Shown here: positions 18,510 to 27,423 of the stretch, one piece after another
Layout of the letters: each line of letters begins with the position of its first letter
How positions within the stretch are numbered: position 1 is the first letter of the stretch
Origin: Micromonospora sp. HM5-17
GTDB taxonomy: Bacteria > Actinomycetota > Actinomycetes > Mycobacteriales > Micromonosporaceae
Direction: 5' to 3'
Assembly: GCF_003762835.1 (NCBI RefSeq)
Contig: NZ_RJWA01000002.1
Location: 124,001-188,000, forward strand
DNA: 64,000 nucleotides
Notes under the pieces: generated by a model
The model's database searches: none
What the model saw: the letters and a program-made list of their open reading frames with translations, nothing else
What the model was told of the DNA's origin: nothing
Position numbers and translations under genes: made by a program

Positions 18510-18542
18510 GGGTCCGTCGGCCGGGTGACGGCCGGCGGACCC
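18510..18542 (+). terminator. Hairpin between rpsB and tsf
   Basis: GGGTCCGTCGGCCG (18510-18523) pairs with CGGCCGGCGGACCC (18529-18542) with one G-U pair and a five-base loop. It starts ten bases past the rpsB stop. It could end some rpsB transcripts or attenuate tsf; no U-tract follows. Confidence 0.5.
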
Positions 18543-18628
18543 GGCCGGTACTGGCACGGCGCCCCGAAAACCGGGGTACACCCGCAGTAGACACCGAATC
18601 AGCCGCGTTTCACATCGAAGAGAGAGTC

Positions 18629-19459
18629 ATGTCCAACTTCACCGCCGCGGACGTCAAAAAGCTCCGGGACCTCACCGGCGCCGGCATGATGGACTGCAAG
18701 AAGGCCCTCACCGAAGCCGAGGGTGACTTCGACAAGGCCGTCGAGATTCTGCGTATCAAGGGTGCGAAGGATGTCGGCAAGCGGGCCGGCCGTACCGCCG
18801 CCAACGGGTTGGTGGCGCACTCGGGCAAGGCGCTGCTCGAGCTCAACTGTGAGACCGACTTCGTCGCGAAGAACGCCGACTTCATCGCCCTCGCCCAGCA
18901 GCTGGTCGAGCACGGCGAGCGGGCCGGTGTCGCGGACGCCGAGGCGCTGCTCGGTACGACCCTGCCGGACGGCCGTACGGTGGCAGACGCGGTCCAGGAG
19001 CAGTCCGCCAAGATCGGCGAGAAGCTGGTGCTGAGCCGCTTCGCGAGGCTCGACGGTACCGTCGCGGTCTACCTGCACCGCAAGTCGCAGGACCTGCCCC
19101 CGCAGGTCGGTGTTCTGGTGGAGTACACCGGCCGGACGGACGAGGCGGCCGACGCCGACGCGCGCGGTATCGCGATGCAGATCGCCGCGATGCGGCCGAA
19201 GTACCTCACCCGGGACGAGGTGCCGGCCGAGACGGTGGCCTCGGAGCGGCGGATCGCCGAGCAGACCGCGCGCGAGGAGGGCAAGCCTGAGGCGGCCCTG
19301 CCGAAGATCATCGAGGGTCGGGTCAACGCCTTCTTCAAGGACTTCGTCCTGCTCGAGCAGGCCTCGGTCGCCGACAACAAGAAGTCGGTGAAGCAGGTGC
19401 TGGCCGAGGCGGGTATCGAGGTCACCCGGTTCGTCCGGTTCGAGGTCGGGCAGGCCTGA
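18629..19459 (+). CDS. tsf: Elongation factor Ts
   Basis: Nucleotide exchange factor for EF-Tu. UBA-like N-terminus with [16 protein letters not shown], followed by [13 protein letters not shown], the signature EF-Ts motif, and the core and C-terminal module ([21 protein letters not shown]). 276 residues, normal. Follows rpsB as in nearly all bacteria. Confidence 0.97.
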   Translation: MSNFTAADVKKLRDLTGAGMMDCKKALTEAEGDFDKAVEILRIKGAKDVGKRAGRTAANGLVAHSGKALLELNCETDFVAKNADFIALAQQLVEHGERAGVADAEALLGTTLPDGRTVADAVQEQSAKIGEKLVLSRFARLDGTVAVYLHRKSQDLPPQVGVLVEYTGRTDEAADADARGIAMQIAAMRPKYLTRDEVPAETVASERRIAEQTAREEGKPEAALPKIIEGRVNAFFKDFVLLEQASVADNKKSVKQVLAEAGIEVTRFVRFEVGQA

Positions 19460-19524
19460 GACGACAAGACGTCCTCTCTCGCCGGGTACGGCGGACCCGA
19501 GACCCGGTGGGAGGTCAACTCGGA

Positions 19525-19566
19525 GAGGAGGCCGCAGGTGTACGTGACAGGCACCGCGGCCTCCTC
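19525..19566 (+). terminator. Terminator between tsf and pyrH
   Basis: GAGGAGGCCGC (19525-19535) and GCGGCCTCCTC (19556-19566) form a perfect 11-bp stem, continued by GGTG/CACC inside the loop after one bulged A. It lies 66 bases past the tsf stop and 69 before pyrH, consistent with an end of the rpsB-tsf unit. Confidence 0.6.
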
Positions 19567-19634
19567 GTCACGTAGGGTCAGCAGCGGCAGTTGGGTGACG
19601 TGGCGCCGGATGTCGGCGTGGGAAGGCGGGTCGG

Positions 19635-20402
19635 ATGACGCAGGTTGTGAATGACCGGACCTCGGCGGCGGACGACCCCACGGCGCCGCCCCCCGGGCGG
19701 GCCCGTCGGGTGGTGCTGAAGCTCTCCGGAGAGGTGTTCGGCGGCGGCGCTATCGGGGTGGACCCGGACGTGGTGCAGTCGATCGCGCGGCAGATCGCCA
19801 CCGTGGTCCGCCGGGGCGTGCAGGTCTCGGTCGTGGTCGGCGGCGGCAACTTCTTCCGCGGCGCGGAACTGCAGAAGCGCGGGATGGACCGTGCCCGCGC
19901 CGACTACATGGGGATGCTGGGCACGGTGATGAACTGCCTGGCGCTGCAGGACTTCCTGGAGAAGGAGGGCATCGAGACGCGGGTGCAGACCGCGATCACG
20001 ATGGCCCAGGTCGCCGAGCCGTACATCCCGTTGCGTGCCATCCGGCACCTGGAGAAGGGGCGTGTGGTGATCTTCGGCGCCGGCGCCGGCATGCCGTACT
20101 TCTCCACCGACACCGTGGCGGTGCAGCGTGCCCTGGAGATCCACGCGGATGTGGTCCTGATGAGCAAGAACGGGGTGGACGGGGTCTACACCGCCGACCC
20201 GCGGACCGATCCGGACGCCAGCAAGCTCGACCAGATCACCTTCTCCGACGTCCTGCGTCGCGGTCTGCGGGTCGCGGACGCCGCCGCGTTCAGCCTCTGT
20301 GAGGAGAACGGCCTGCCGATGCTGGTCTTCGGGGCCGAGGGCGACGACACCATCATCCGGGCCGTCAGCGGCGAGCGTATCGGGACGTTGATCACGGCGT
20401 GA
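19635..20402 (+). CDS. pyrH: UMP kinase
   Basis: Phosphorylates UMP to UDP; amino-acid-kinase fold. Visible motifs: [56 protein letters not shown] and the [12 protein letters not shown] segment. 255 residues with a disordered N-terminal 24. Followed by frr, its usual partner. Confidence 0.96.
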   Translation: MTQVVNDRTSAADDPTAPPPGRARRVVLKLSGEVFGGGAIGVDPDVVQSIARQIATVVRRGVQVSVVVGGGNFFRGAELQKRGMDRARADYMGMLGTVMNCLALQDFLEKEGIETRVQTAITMAQVAEPYIPLRAIRHLEKGRVVIFGAGAGMPYFSTDTVAVQRALEIHADVVLMSKNGVDGVYTADPRTDPDASKLDQITFSDVLRRGLRVADAAAFSLCEENGLPMLVFGAEGDDTIIRAVSGERIGTLITA

Positions 20403-20431
20403 GCCGGTTTATCGGAAGCCGGTTTATCGGA
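20402..20431 (+). repeat. Perfect 15-bp tandem duplication between pyrH and frr
   Basis: AGCCGGTTTATCGGA occurs twice head to tail at 20402-20416 and 20417-20431, starting at the last base of the pyrH stop codon. It looks like a recent slippage duplication and spaces frr from pyrH by 61 bases in total. Confidence 0.85.
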
Positions 20432-20463
20432 GCAGCATCCAGCAGAAGGAGGCGAGGGAGCAG

Positions 20464-21021
20464 GTGATCGACGACACCCTCCTCGAGGCCGAGGAGAAGA
20501 TGGAGCGTGCGATCGAGCACGCCAAGGAGGAGTTCGGGGCGATCCGTACCGGTCGCGCCACTCCGGCCATGTTCTCCAAGATCATTATCGACTACTACGG
20601 CAGCCCCACCCCGCTGACCCAGATGGCCTCGGTCGCCGTGCCCGAACCCCGGATGGCGATCATCAAGCCGTACGACGCCTCCCAGTTGCAGGCGATGGAA
20701 AAGGCGATCCGTGACTCGGACCTCGGGGTGAACCCGAGCAACGAGGGCAACCAGCTGCGCGTCCTCCTCCCGCAGATGACCGAGGAGCGGCGGCGGGACA
20801 TGATCAAGGTCGCCCGGCACAAGGGCGAGGAGGCCAAGGTGGCGATCCGGAACATCCGCCGCCGGGGCAAGGAGGAACTCGACCGGATCGTCAAGGACGG
20901 CGAGGCCGGTGAGGACGAGGGCCGGCGCGCCGAGAAGGAGCTGGACGACCTGACCCAGAAGTACGTGGCGCACGTCGACGAGCTGGTGAAGCACAAGGAA
21001 GCAGAGTTGCTCGAGGTCTGA
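20464..21021 (+). CDS. frr: Ribosome recycling factor
   Basis: A 185-residue RRF that splits post-termination ribosomes with EF-G. Hallmarks: [46 protein letters not shown] and the C-terminal helix. GTG 20464 has AGAAGGAGGCGAG upstream. Its stop shares one base with the cdsA ATG. Confidence 0.97.
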   Translation: MIDDTLLEAEEKMERAIEHAKEEFGAIRTGRATPAMFSKIIIDYYGSPTPLTQMASVAVPEPRMAIIKPYDASQLQAMEKAIRDSDLGVNPSNEGNQLRVLLPQMTEERRRDMIKVARHKGEEAKVAIRNIRRRGKEELDRIVKDGEAGEDEGRRAEKELDDLTQKYVAHVDELVKHKEAELLEV

Positions 21022-22568
21022 TGTCCCACGTCGACCCGTACGGCGGCGCGGAGCCGCGCGGCTGGCAGCGGCCGGAGCAGCCGCGCGGCCATGAGTGGTC
21101 CCGTGACGCCGAGCGTCGGGACGTCCCGCCCGGCCGATCATGGCCGGCTGCTGACGACGACACCCTGGTCAGGGCGCGGCACGCCGGTGCCGCGCCCGAC
21201 AGCTATGCGGTGCCGTCGGACCGCTATACCGTGGCGTCGGACGGCTACCCGGTGCCCGGCGGCTACCCGGCACCGGCCGGCGGCGGCTATCCGACCGCAC
21301 CCGCCGGTTACCCCGGCGCCGACTACCCGGAGGACGGCCGCACCGGCTCCGGGAACGGCTACCGTCGCCCCGATCCCGATCGCCGTTACCGGGAGCCGGC
21401 CAACGGACGGTCGGCGTACCCGGACGGCGCCGATCTCGGCGATGCCGGCGCGGACGTTCCGACCAATCCCATCGGCTGGCCCCGGGTGGAGCCGACGCGC
21501 CCGGCCGGACCCGGGCGGTGGGATGAGGCCGCCCCGGAGAGAGCCGGGCGGTGGGACGACGCCGCACCGGCGGAGTCTGGAGGGTGGGACGCCGCACCGG
21601 CGGGGACCGCGCGGTGGGACGACGCCGTTCCGGCCGACGACCCGGTTCCGCGGGGCGCCGAGCCGGCACCGGGGCCGGCGGACGCCGACCCGGAGCCGCC
21701 CCGGCGACGTGGCCCGGGCCGTCGACGGGCGACGCGCTCCGGCAAGCCGGCCGGCACCGGGCGGGCCGGCCGTAACCTGCCGGCCGCGATCGGGGTCGGC
21801 CTCGGACTCGGCGCGGCGATCGTCATTCCGCTCTTCCTGTTCCGCCCGGCCTTCCTCGTCGTGGTGGCCGTCGCGGTCACGATCGGCATCTGGGAGATGA
21901 CCCGGGCGATGCGGACGGGTGGCGCCCACCCGCCGTTCGTCCCCCTGGTCGCGGGCGGGCTGCTCATGGTCGGGCTCGCCTGGTGGGCCGGGCCGGACGC
22001 GCTCAGCCTCGGGCTGCTGGTGACGGTGCTGGCGACGCTGGTGTGGCGGCTCGGGGACGGTCCGGCCGGCTACCAGCGGGACATGATCGCCGCCACCCTG
22101 ATCGCCGTGTACGTGCCGTTCCTCGGCGGCTTCGCCGCGCTGCTCGCCGTGCCGCCCGACGGCGACCTGCGGATCCTGGTCACCCTGGCCGCCGTGGTGC
22201 TCACCGACACCGGCGGGTACGCCGCCGGGGTCGCGTTCGGCAAGCACCCGATGGCACCGACGATCAGTCCGAAGAAGTCCTGGGAGGGGCTCGTCGGCTC
22301 GGTGACCGCGGCGGCACTCGGCAGCGCCCTGCTGCTCTGGCTCCTGCTGGACGTCGAACTCTGGTGGGGGGCGCTGTTCGGCCTGGCCATCTCGGCGGCC
22401 GCGGTCCTCGGCGACCTCGCCGAGTCGATGATCAAGCGTGATCTGAAGATCAAGGACATGAGCAACCTGCTGCCGGGGCACGGCGGTCTGATGGACCGCC
22501 TCGACTCGATCCTGTTCGCCGTTCCGACGGGATATCTGCTGCTGGCGCTCATCGCCCCGGCAGGGTGA
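21021..22568 (+). CDS. cdsA: Phosphatidate cytidylyltransferase with long disordered N-terminus
   Basis: Makes CDP-diacylglycerol for phospholipid synthesis. The C-terminal 270 residues carry eight or so membrane segments and the CdsA region: [28 protein letters not shown] and the signature-like [21 protein letters not shown] near the end. The first 230 residues are Pro/Gly/Tyr/Asp-rich, with repeated GYP and RWD motifs, and are probably disordered and cytoplasmic. Such heads occur in actinobacterial CdsA but this one is long: 515 residues against about 280 for E. coli. ATG 21021 overlaps the frr stop by one base. Confidence 0.93.
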   Translation: MSHVDPYGGAEPRGWQRPEQPRGHEWSRDAERRDVPPGRSWPAADDDTLVRARHAGAAPDSYAVPSDRYTVASDGYPVPGGYPAPAGGGYPTAPAGYPGADYPEDGRTGSGNGYRRPDPDRRYREPANGRSAYPDGADLGDAGADVPTNPIGWPRVEPTRPAGPGRWDEAAPERAGRWDDAAPAESGGWDAAPAGTARWDDAVPADDPVPRGAEPAPGPADADPEPPRRRGPGRRRATRSGKPAGTGRAGRNLPAAIGVGLGLGAAIVIPLFLFRPAFLVVVAVAVTIGIWEMTRAMRTGGAHPPFVPLVAGGLLMVGLAWWAGPDALSLGLLVTVLATLVWRLGDGPAGYQRDMIAATLIAVYVPFLGGFAALLAVPPDGDLRILVTLAAVVLTDTGGYAAGVAFGKHPMAPTISPKKSWEGLVGSVTAAALGSALLLWLLLDVELWWGALFGLAISAAAVLGDLAESMIKRDLKIKDMSNLLPGHGGLMDRLDSILFAVPTGYLLLALIAPAG

Positions 22569-22668
22569 CCATCGTGACGGTGTTCCCGCAGGTCACCCGG
22601 AACGCCCCGCGGGTTCGACACCTCTGGGCGGGTGCGTTGTCGCCAGGACGTGGGAGACTGGACAGGCC

Positions 22669-23805
22669 ATGACGAGCCTGCCCGTGATCCAGACCGTTCC
22701 CGACACCCGGGTCGGGTCCGCACCGTCGCGTCGCGCGGCGATGCCGCCCCGGCACCTCGCCGACCTCGACCTGCCCGGGCGTCAGGCCGTCGTCGCCGAG
22801 CTGGGCGAGCCCGCCTTCCGGGCCCGCCAACTCTCGGCGCACTACTTCGGCCGTCTGGTGCGGGACCCGGCGCGGATGACGGATCTCCCCGCGGCCAGCC
22901 GGGGCCGACTGGCCGACGCGCTGTTGCCCGAGCTGCTCACCCCGGTCCGGGACGTCGCCTGCGACGGCGGCGCGACGCGGAAGTCGCTGTGGCGGCTGCA
23001 CGACGGGTCGCTGGTCGAGAGCGTCCTCATGGGATACCGCGACCGGGTCACCGCCTGCATCTCCAGCCAGGCCGGCTGCGGGATGGCCTGCCCCTTCTGC
23101 GCGACCGGGCAGGCCGGCCTCACCCGCAACCTCTCCACCGCCGAGATCGTCGACCAGGCCGTCCACCTCGCCGGGGTCGCCGCGTCCGGGGCGCTCCCCG
23201 GGTCGCCGCCCCGGCTGTCCCACGTGGTCTTCATGGGCATGGGCGAGCCGCTTGCCAACTACGCACGGGTGATCGCGGCGGTGCGGCGGCTGACCGCGCC
23301 GGCTCCGGAAGGGCTCGGTCTCTCGCAACGGCACGTCACCATCTCCACGGTCGGCCTGGTCCCGGCGATGCGCCGGCTGGCCGAGGAGGGACTGTCGGTG
23401 ACTCTTGCGTTGTCGCTGCATGCGCCCGATGATGAGCTGCGCGACGAACTGGTGCCGGTCAACCAGCGGTGGAAGGTGACCGAGGTGCTGGACGCCGCGT
23501 GGCACTACGCGGAGTGTACGGGCCGTCGCGTGTCGATTGAATACGCGATGATCAGAGACGTGAACGACCAGCCGTGGCGCGCCGACCTCCTCGGCCGGTT
23601 GCTGGCCGGTCGGCTGGCCCACGTGAATCTGATCCCGCTCAACCCGACTCCGGGGAGTCGTTGGGACGCGAGCCCGAAGCCGGTGGAGCGGGAGTTCGTC
23701 CGCCGGCTTCGCGCGGCCGGTGTCTCGACCACGGTTCGGGACACCCGCGGGCGTGAGATCGACGGCGCCTGCGGCCAGCTGGCCGCGTCGGCGGTGGCGG
23801 GGTGA
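22669..23805 (+). CDS. rlmN: Dual-specificity 23S rRNA/tRNA adenine-C2 methyltransferase
   Basis: Radical-SAM enzyme methylating A2503 of 23S rRNA and A37 of some tRNAs. The cluster-binding CxxxCxxC is visible as CGMACPFC, with the family motifs [34 protein letters not shown] and [11 protein letters not shown]. The C-terminal catalytic cysteine is in DIDGACGQL-like [11 protein letters not shown]. 378 residues, normal. 100 bases separate it from cdsA. Confidence 0.96.
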   Translation: MTSLPVIQTVPDTRVGSAPSRRAAMPPRHLADLDLPGRQAVVAELGEPAFRARQLSAHYFGRLVRDPARMTDLPAASRGRLADALLPELLTPVRDVACDGGATRKSLWRLHDGSLVESVLMGYRDRVTACISSQAGCGMACPFCATGQAGLTRNLSTAEIVDQAVHLAGVAASGALPGSPPRLSHVVFMGMGEPLANYARVIAAVRRLTAPAPEGLGLSQRHVTISTVGLVPAMRRLAEEGLSVTLALSLHAPDDELRDELVPVNQRWKVTEVLDAAWHYAECTGRRVSIEYAMIRDVNDQPWRADLLGRLLAGRLAHVNLIPLNPTPGSRWDASPKPVEREFVRRLRAAGVSTTVRDTRGREIDGACGQLAASAVAG

Positions 23806-23900
23806 GTGGACAGGTCATGGGGCTTGAGGGTGCTACCCGCGATGCCGACCCGTACCGCGGGACGGTATGAGCGGGCGAAGCGAGCGAACCAGGAGACATC

Positions 23901-25148
23901 GTGGCGAGTCATGGTCAGCGTTTCCGGCGCAAAGCGCTGCGGCGGGGCTACAAGGTCGAAGAGGTGGACTCGTTTCTGGACCGTGTCGAGGCCACGCTCG
24001 CCGGGGAGCCGATCGGGGAGCCCGTCGCCGCGCAGGAGGTGCACGACGTCGTCTTCCGGGTGCGGTTCGGCGGGTACGACGAGTGGCAGGTCGACCTGCA
24101 CCTCGACCGGGTGGAGCGGCAGATCGCCGAGCTTGAGGAACGGCGGGCGGCCGGGGCGCGGGCCGCGGCTCCCCGGCGTAACGACCGGGGCGGCCATCCC
24201 GACCGGCCCGGCCCGGCCGATCGCCCCACCCCGCCGGAGCGGATGACTCCGGCCGACCGCATGGGACCGCCCGACCGGATGGGCCCGGCGGAACGGTTCG
24301 GTCCGCCCGATCGAATGGGTCCGCCGATGCGGGACGACCGGGGCCTACCTCCGGGGGCGCCGCCTCCCCGACCGATGGCGGCCCCGGCCGGCCCGCCCGG
24401 CGACACCTACGGCCAGTACGACGAGCCCACGGGCGCCTTCGGCGGCTTCGAACCGCGGCGGGGGGCCGCGGAGCCGCCGAGGGGAGGGTTCGAGCCACCA
24501 CGCGGTGGCTTCGAACCGCCGCGCGGTGGCTTCGAACCGCGCGGCGGACCCGAGCCGCAGCGCGGTGGCTTCGAGCCGCCCCGGGGTGGGTTCGCCCCCC
24601 AGCGCGGCGGGTTCGAGCCGAGGCGGGGCGGCTTCGAGCCGCAGCGGCCGGTGCCCCCCCGTGGCCCGGGCGGGTCGGTGGGAGCAGGGTTCGACCCGAA
24701 CGACCGCTTCGACGGGTTCGCCGCCGGCCGGCGCGCCAAGGCGGACATGACGGCCGAGATCCGGATGCCGGAGCGCGAGCTGCGCGGCCCCGGGCGTGGT
24801 TTCGGTGACGGCCCGGTGGCGGGCCCACCGCCGGCCGGTCCTCCTCCCGCGTTCGGCGCCGCTGCGCCGCCCCCCGGGCCGGGTTTCGGCGGGCCGGGCA
24901 GCGAGCTGGCGCGGATCGACCAGATCCGCCGGACGTTCCAGGTGCGGCGCTTCGGCAGCGGCTACGACCCGGTCCAGGTCGACCGCCTGTTCGAGGAGAT
25001 TCTCAACAGCGTGGCGGGGCGTGGCCCGATGCCGGTGAATCCGAACGATCTCGACACTTTGCGGTTCGAGCTGGTCCCGGGCGGCTACTTCGAGGCCGAG
25101 GTCGATGCCGCGCTCAAGGAGGTCAAGGACCTGCTGCTCGGCAGGTGA
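23901..25148 (+). CDS. Protein with four DivIVA-type motifs and an RGGFEPP-repeat linker
   Basis: 415 residues. Two DivI1A-like motifs at the N-terminus (GYKVEEVDSFLDRVEATL, about 16-33; GYDEWQVDLHLDRVE, about 58-72) and two at the C-terminus (GYDPVQVDRLFEEIL, about 354-368; GYFEAEVDAALKEVKDLL, about 395-412). Between them is a 270-residue low-complexity linker with DRMGPP repeats, then eight or so RGGFEPP/Q units (about 190-250). DivI1A motifs are membrane-curvature or coiled-coil modules in cell-pole and septum proteins; a polar-growth role is inference. The protein is a conserved neighbour of rlmN in relatives. Confidence 0.8.
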   Translation: MASHGQRFRRKALRRGYKVEEVDSFLDRVEATLAGEPIGEPVAAQEVHDVVFRVRFGGYDEWQVDLHLDRVERQIAELEERRAAGARAAAPRRNDRGGHPDRPGPADRPTPPERMTPADRMGPPDRMGPAERFGPPDRMGPPMRDDRGLPPGAPPPRPMAAPAGPPGDTYGQYDEPTGAFGGFEPRRGAAEPPRGGFEPPRGGFEPPRGGFEPRGGPEPQRGGFEPPRGGFAPQRGGFEPRRGGFEPQRPVPPRGPGGSVGAGFDPNDRFDGFAAGRRAKADMTAEIRMPERELRGPGRGFGDGPVAGPPPAGPPPAFGAAAPPPGPGFGGPGSELARIDQIRRTFQVRRFGSGYDPVQVDRLFEEILNSVAGRGPMPVNPNDLDTLRFELVPGGYFEAEVDAALKEVKDLLLGR

Positions 25149-25232
25149 GCGGGTCGCCCGCGTGTCCGACCCGGCTCCGGGAGCCGTCGGCGACCGGAGC
25201 CGGGGGCGGTGACGCCGGCGCGGGGATGGGCG

Positions 25233-25457
25233 TCAGGAACGCAGGCCGTTGCGGCGCAGGACCGCGTCGCCGATGACCGCGGCGACCAGGAACGCGGCGA
25301 TGCCACCGAGCCAGAGCTTCGCCGTGCCGCTGACCTCGTTGTTGTTGAACATCATCGCCACCAGCGCGGCCGCGGAGAGGATCGCCCCGATCCGGCCCGC
25401 CTTGCGGTTCCCCGGCTTGTGTTGGTCGGGTGACGTCACCGGCTCGCTTCCAGCCAC
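25233..25457 (-). CDS. DUF2631 small membrane protein
   Basis: A 74-residue protein with two hydrophobic segments (about 22-37 and 47-64) and the conserved ends VTSPDQHKPGNRKAGRIGA and LLRRNGLRS-like LRRNGLRS of DUF2631. GTG 25457 is chosen because AGGAGG lies about eight bases upstream. Function unknown; usually encoded near dxr/rlmN in actinobacteria. Confidence 0.85.
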   Translation of the reverse strand: MAGSEPVTSPDQHKPGNRKAGRIGAILSAAALVAMMFNNNEVSGTAKLWLGGIAAFLVAAVIGDAVLRRNGLRS

Positions 25458-25759
25458 TTTCCGGTCCTCCTCACGATCGAATCCTGGTAAGTCTGGCATG
25501 CGGGGTGCGCGGGGCGTGGCGGGGCTCCGCACCTCCGGCGGCCGCACGACCGAGGATCCGCCTGGCCCGCCGGTCGCGTGACCGGGAGATCCGCCGGGCC
25601 CGCCGGCCGTACCGGGCGGTCGTATCCTGCGCGGGGACGGACCGGAGCACACAACCGGGCGTCGCGGGTCGGTCGGCCCGGCCCCTCCGGTAGCGTTTGG
25701 CGTACGCCGTGGTTGTCTGCGACCAGGACGGAACAGTCGATGTCTAGGGGGATTGTGCG
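25458..25759. other. Divergent intergenic region
   Basis: 302 bases between DUF2631 (minus) and the MBL-Rieske gene (plus), holding both promoters. A 10-bp palindrome GGCGTACGCC lies at 25699-25708. No gene seen. Confidence 0.4.
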
Positions 25760-27334
25760 GTGCGAGTGACCGGCACGGGGCACGCCAGCATGCGGATCGA
25801 CACCGGCGCGGGGAGCATTCTCTGCGACCCATGGGTCAACCCCGCGTACTTCGCCTCATGGTTCCCTTTCCCGGACAATTCACAGCTCGACTGGGAGTCC
25901 CTGGGCCAGGTCGACTACCTGTACGTCTCACACCTGCACCGGGACCACTTCGACGCGGCGCACCTGAAGCGGTTCGTCTCCAAGAAGGCGACCGTCCTGC
26001 TGCCGGCGTTCCCCACCTCCGAGCTGGAGGACGAGCTGCGGGAGCTGGGCTTCACCCGCTTCATCCGGACCCGCAACGAGGAGGTCGTCGAGCTGGACGG
26101 CGGCCTCAGGATCATGATCCAGGCACTGACCAGCCCGACCGACGGCCCGATCGGTGACTCGTCGCTCTGGGTCGAGTACGACGGCGTACGCCTGCTCAAC
26201 CAGAACGACGCCCGCCCGACCGACCTGAGCGCCTTCACCCGGCTGGGCCACGTGCACGCCCACATGCTCCAGTTCTCCGGCGCGATCTGGTACCCGATGG
26301 TCTACGAGCTGCCGACCGCCGCCAAGACCGCGTTCGGCAAGCAGAAGCGGGAGCGGCAGTTCGACCGCACATGGCGCTACATCAACGACCTCAAGGCGTC
26401 GTACGTCTTCCCGATCGCCGGCCCACCCTGCTTCCTCGACGACGAGCTGTGGCGGTTCAACGACATCTTCGGCGACGAGGGGAACATCTTCCCCGACCAG
26501 TCGGTCTTCCTGCGCGAGTACGCCAAGGTCGGCGGCACCAACGGTGTGGTGCTGCTGCCCGGCAGCGTGGCCGAGCTGACCACCGAGGGTTGTGAGACCA
26601 CGCACCCGGTGCCGGTCGACGAGTTCTTCGCCAACAAGGTCGCCCACCTGGAGGAGATGCGGGAGCGCAAGCGCCCGATCATCGAGGCGGAGAGGGCGAC
26701 CTGGCGGCATCCCGAGATCGACGTGCTCAAGGAGATGAAGCGGCGGATCGAGCCGCTGCTGGAGGAGTCGATCTACCTGGCCAAGGGGGTCGGTGGGCCG
26801 GTCCGGTTCGACCTGGTCGGCTACGACGGCGAGTCGGTCGAGTCGATCGTGGTGGACTTCCCGGGCAAGCAGGTGCGGCCGTACGCCGACGAGAAGGTGC
26901 GGTACCGCTTCCGTACCGAGCGGGCCCTGGTCGAGCACCTGCTCTACACCGGCGAGGTGGACTGGGTCAACTCGCTCTTCCTCTCCTGCCGCTTCTCGGC
27001 CGCCCGGATCGGTCAGTACAACGAGTACGTCTACTCCTTCTTCAAGTGCCTCTCCGAGGAGCGTCTCCAGTACGCCGAGGGCTGGTACGACGAGCACGAG
27101 CGGGCGGTCGACGCCGAGGACATCACCATCGGCGACTGGGTGGTGCAGCGCCGCTGCCCGCACCTGAAGGCGGACCTGAGCCGGTTCGGCGTCATCGAGG
27201 ACGGCCAGCTCACCTGCCAGCTCCACGGCTGGCGGTTCGACCTGGAGAGCGGGCGCTGCCTCACCAGCGTCGGGCACCGGATCCGGGCGCGTCGCGCCGA
27301 CGCCCCGGCCCCCGCCGCCGGGTCGAACAGCTGA
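25760..27334 (+). CDS. MBL-fold hydrolase fused to a C-terminal Rieske [2Fe-2S] domain
   Basis: 524 residues. The N-terminal half is a metallo-beta-lactamase fold of the UlaG-like type with HxHxDH (His58, His60, Asp62, His63). The C-terminal Rieske motif is C466-x-H468 ... C486-x2-H489, ending in HGWRFDLESGRC. The same two modules, in the other order, occur in CMP-sialic-acid hydroxylase, and actinobacterial homologues of this type are known but uncharacterised. The reaction is unknown; an iron-sulfur oxygenase-like role is inference. GTG 25760 gives MRVTGTGHAS. Confidence 0.85.
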   Translation: MRVTGTGHASMRIDTGAGSILCDPWVNPAYFASWFPFPDNSQLDWESLGQVDYLYVSHLHRDHFDAAHLKRFVSKKATVLLPAFPTSELEDELRELGFTRFIRTRNEEVVELDGGLRIMIQALTSPTDGPIGDSSLWVEYDGVRLLNQNDARPTDLSAFTRLGHVHAHMLQFSGAIWYPMVYELPTAAKTAFGKQKRERQFDRTWRYINDLKASYVFPIAGPPCFLDDELWRFNDIFGDEGNIFPDQSVFLREYAKVGGTNGVVLLPGSVAELTTEGCETTHPVPVDEFFANKVAHLEEMRERKRPIIEAERATWRHPEIDVLKEMKRRIEPLLEESIYLAKGVGGPVRFDLVGYDGESVESIVVDFPGKQVRPYADEKVRYRFRTERALVEHLLYTGEVDWVNSLFLSCRFSAARIGQYNEYVYSFFKCLSEERLQYAEGWYDEHERAVDAEDITIGDWVVQRRCPHLKADLSRFGVIEDGQLTCQLHGWRFDLESGRCLTSVGHRIRARRADAPAPAAGSNS

Positions 27335-27423
27335 CCGTCTCGGTCCGGTTCCCGAGCGGGCGCCGGGCCGCCGGGCCGGACGTCGGGCCGACCGACGGGC
27401 GGGCGGTCCGTGGCGCGGTCGGC

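Noticed and set aside
24471-24650. Possible CRISPR-like array
   Set aside because: It is an in-frame coding repeat (RGGFEPP) without unique spacers of constant length.
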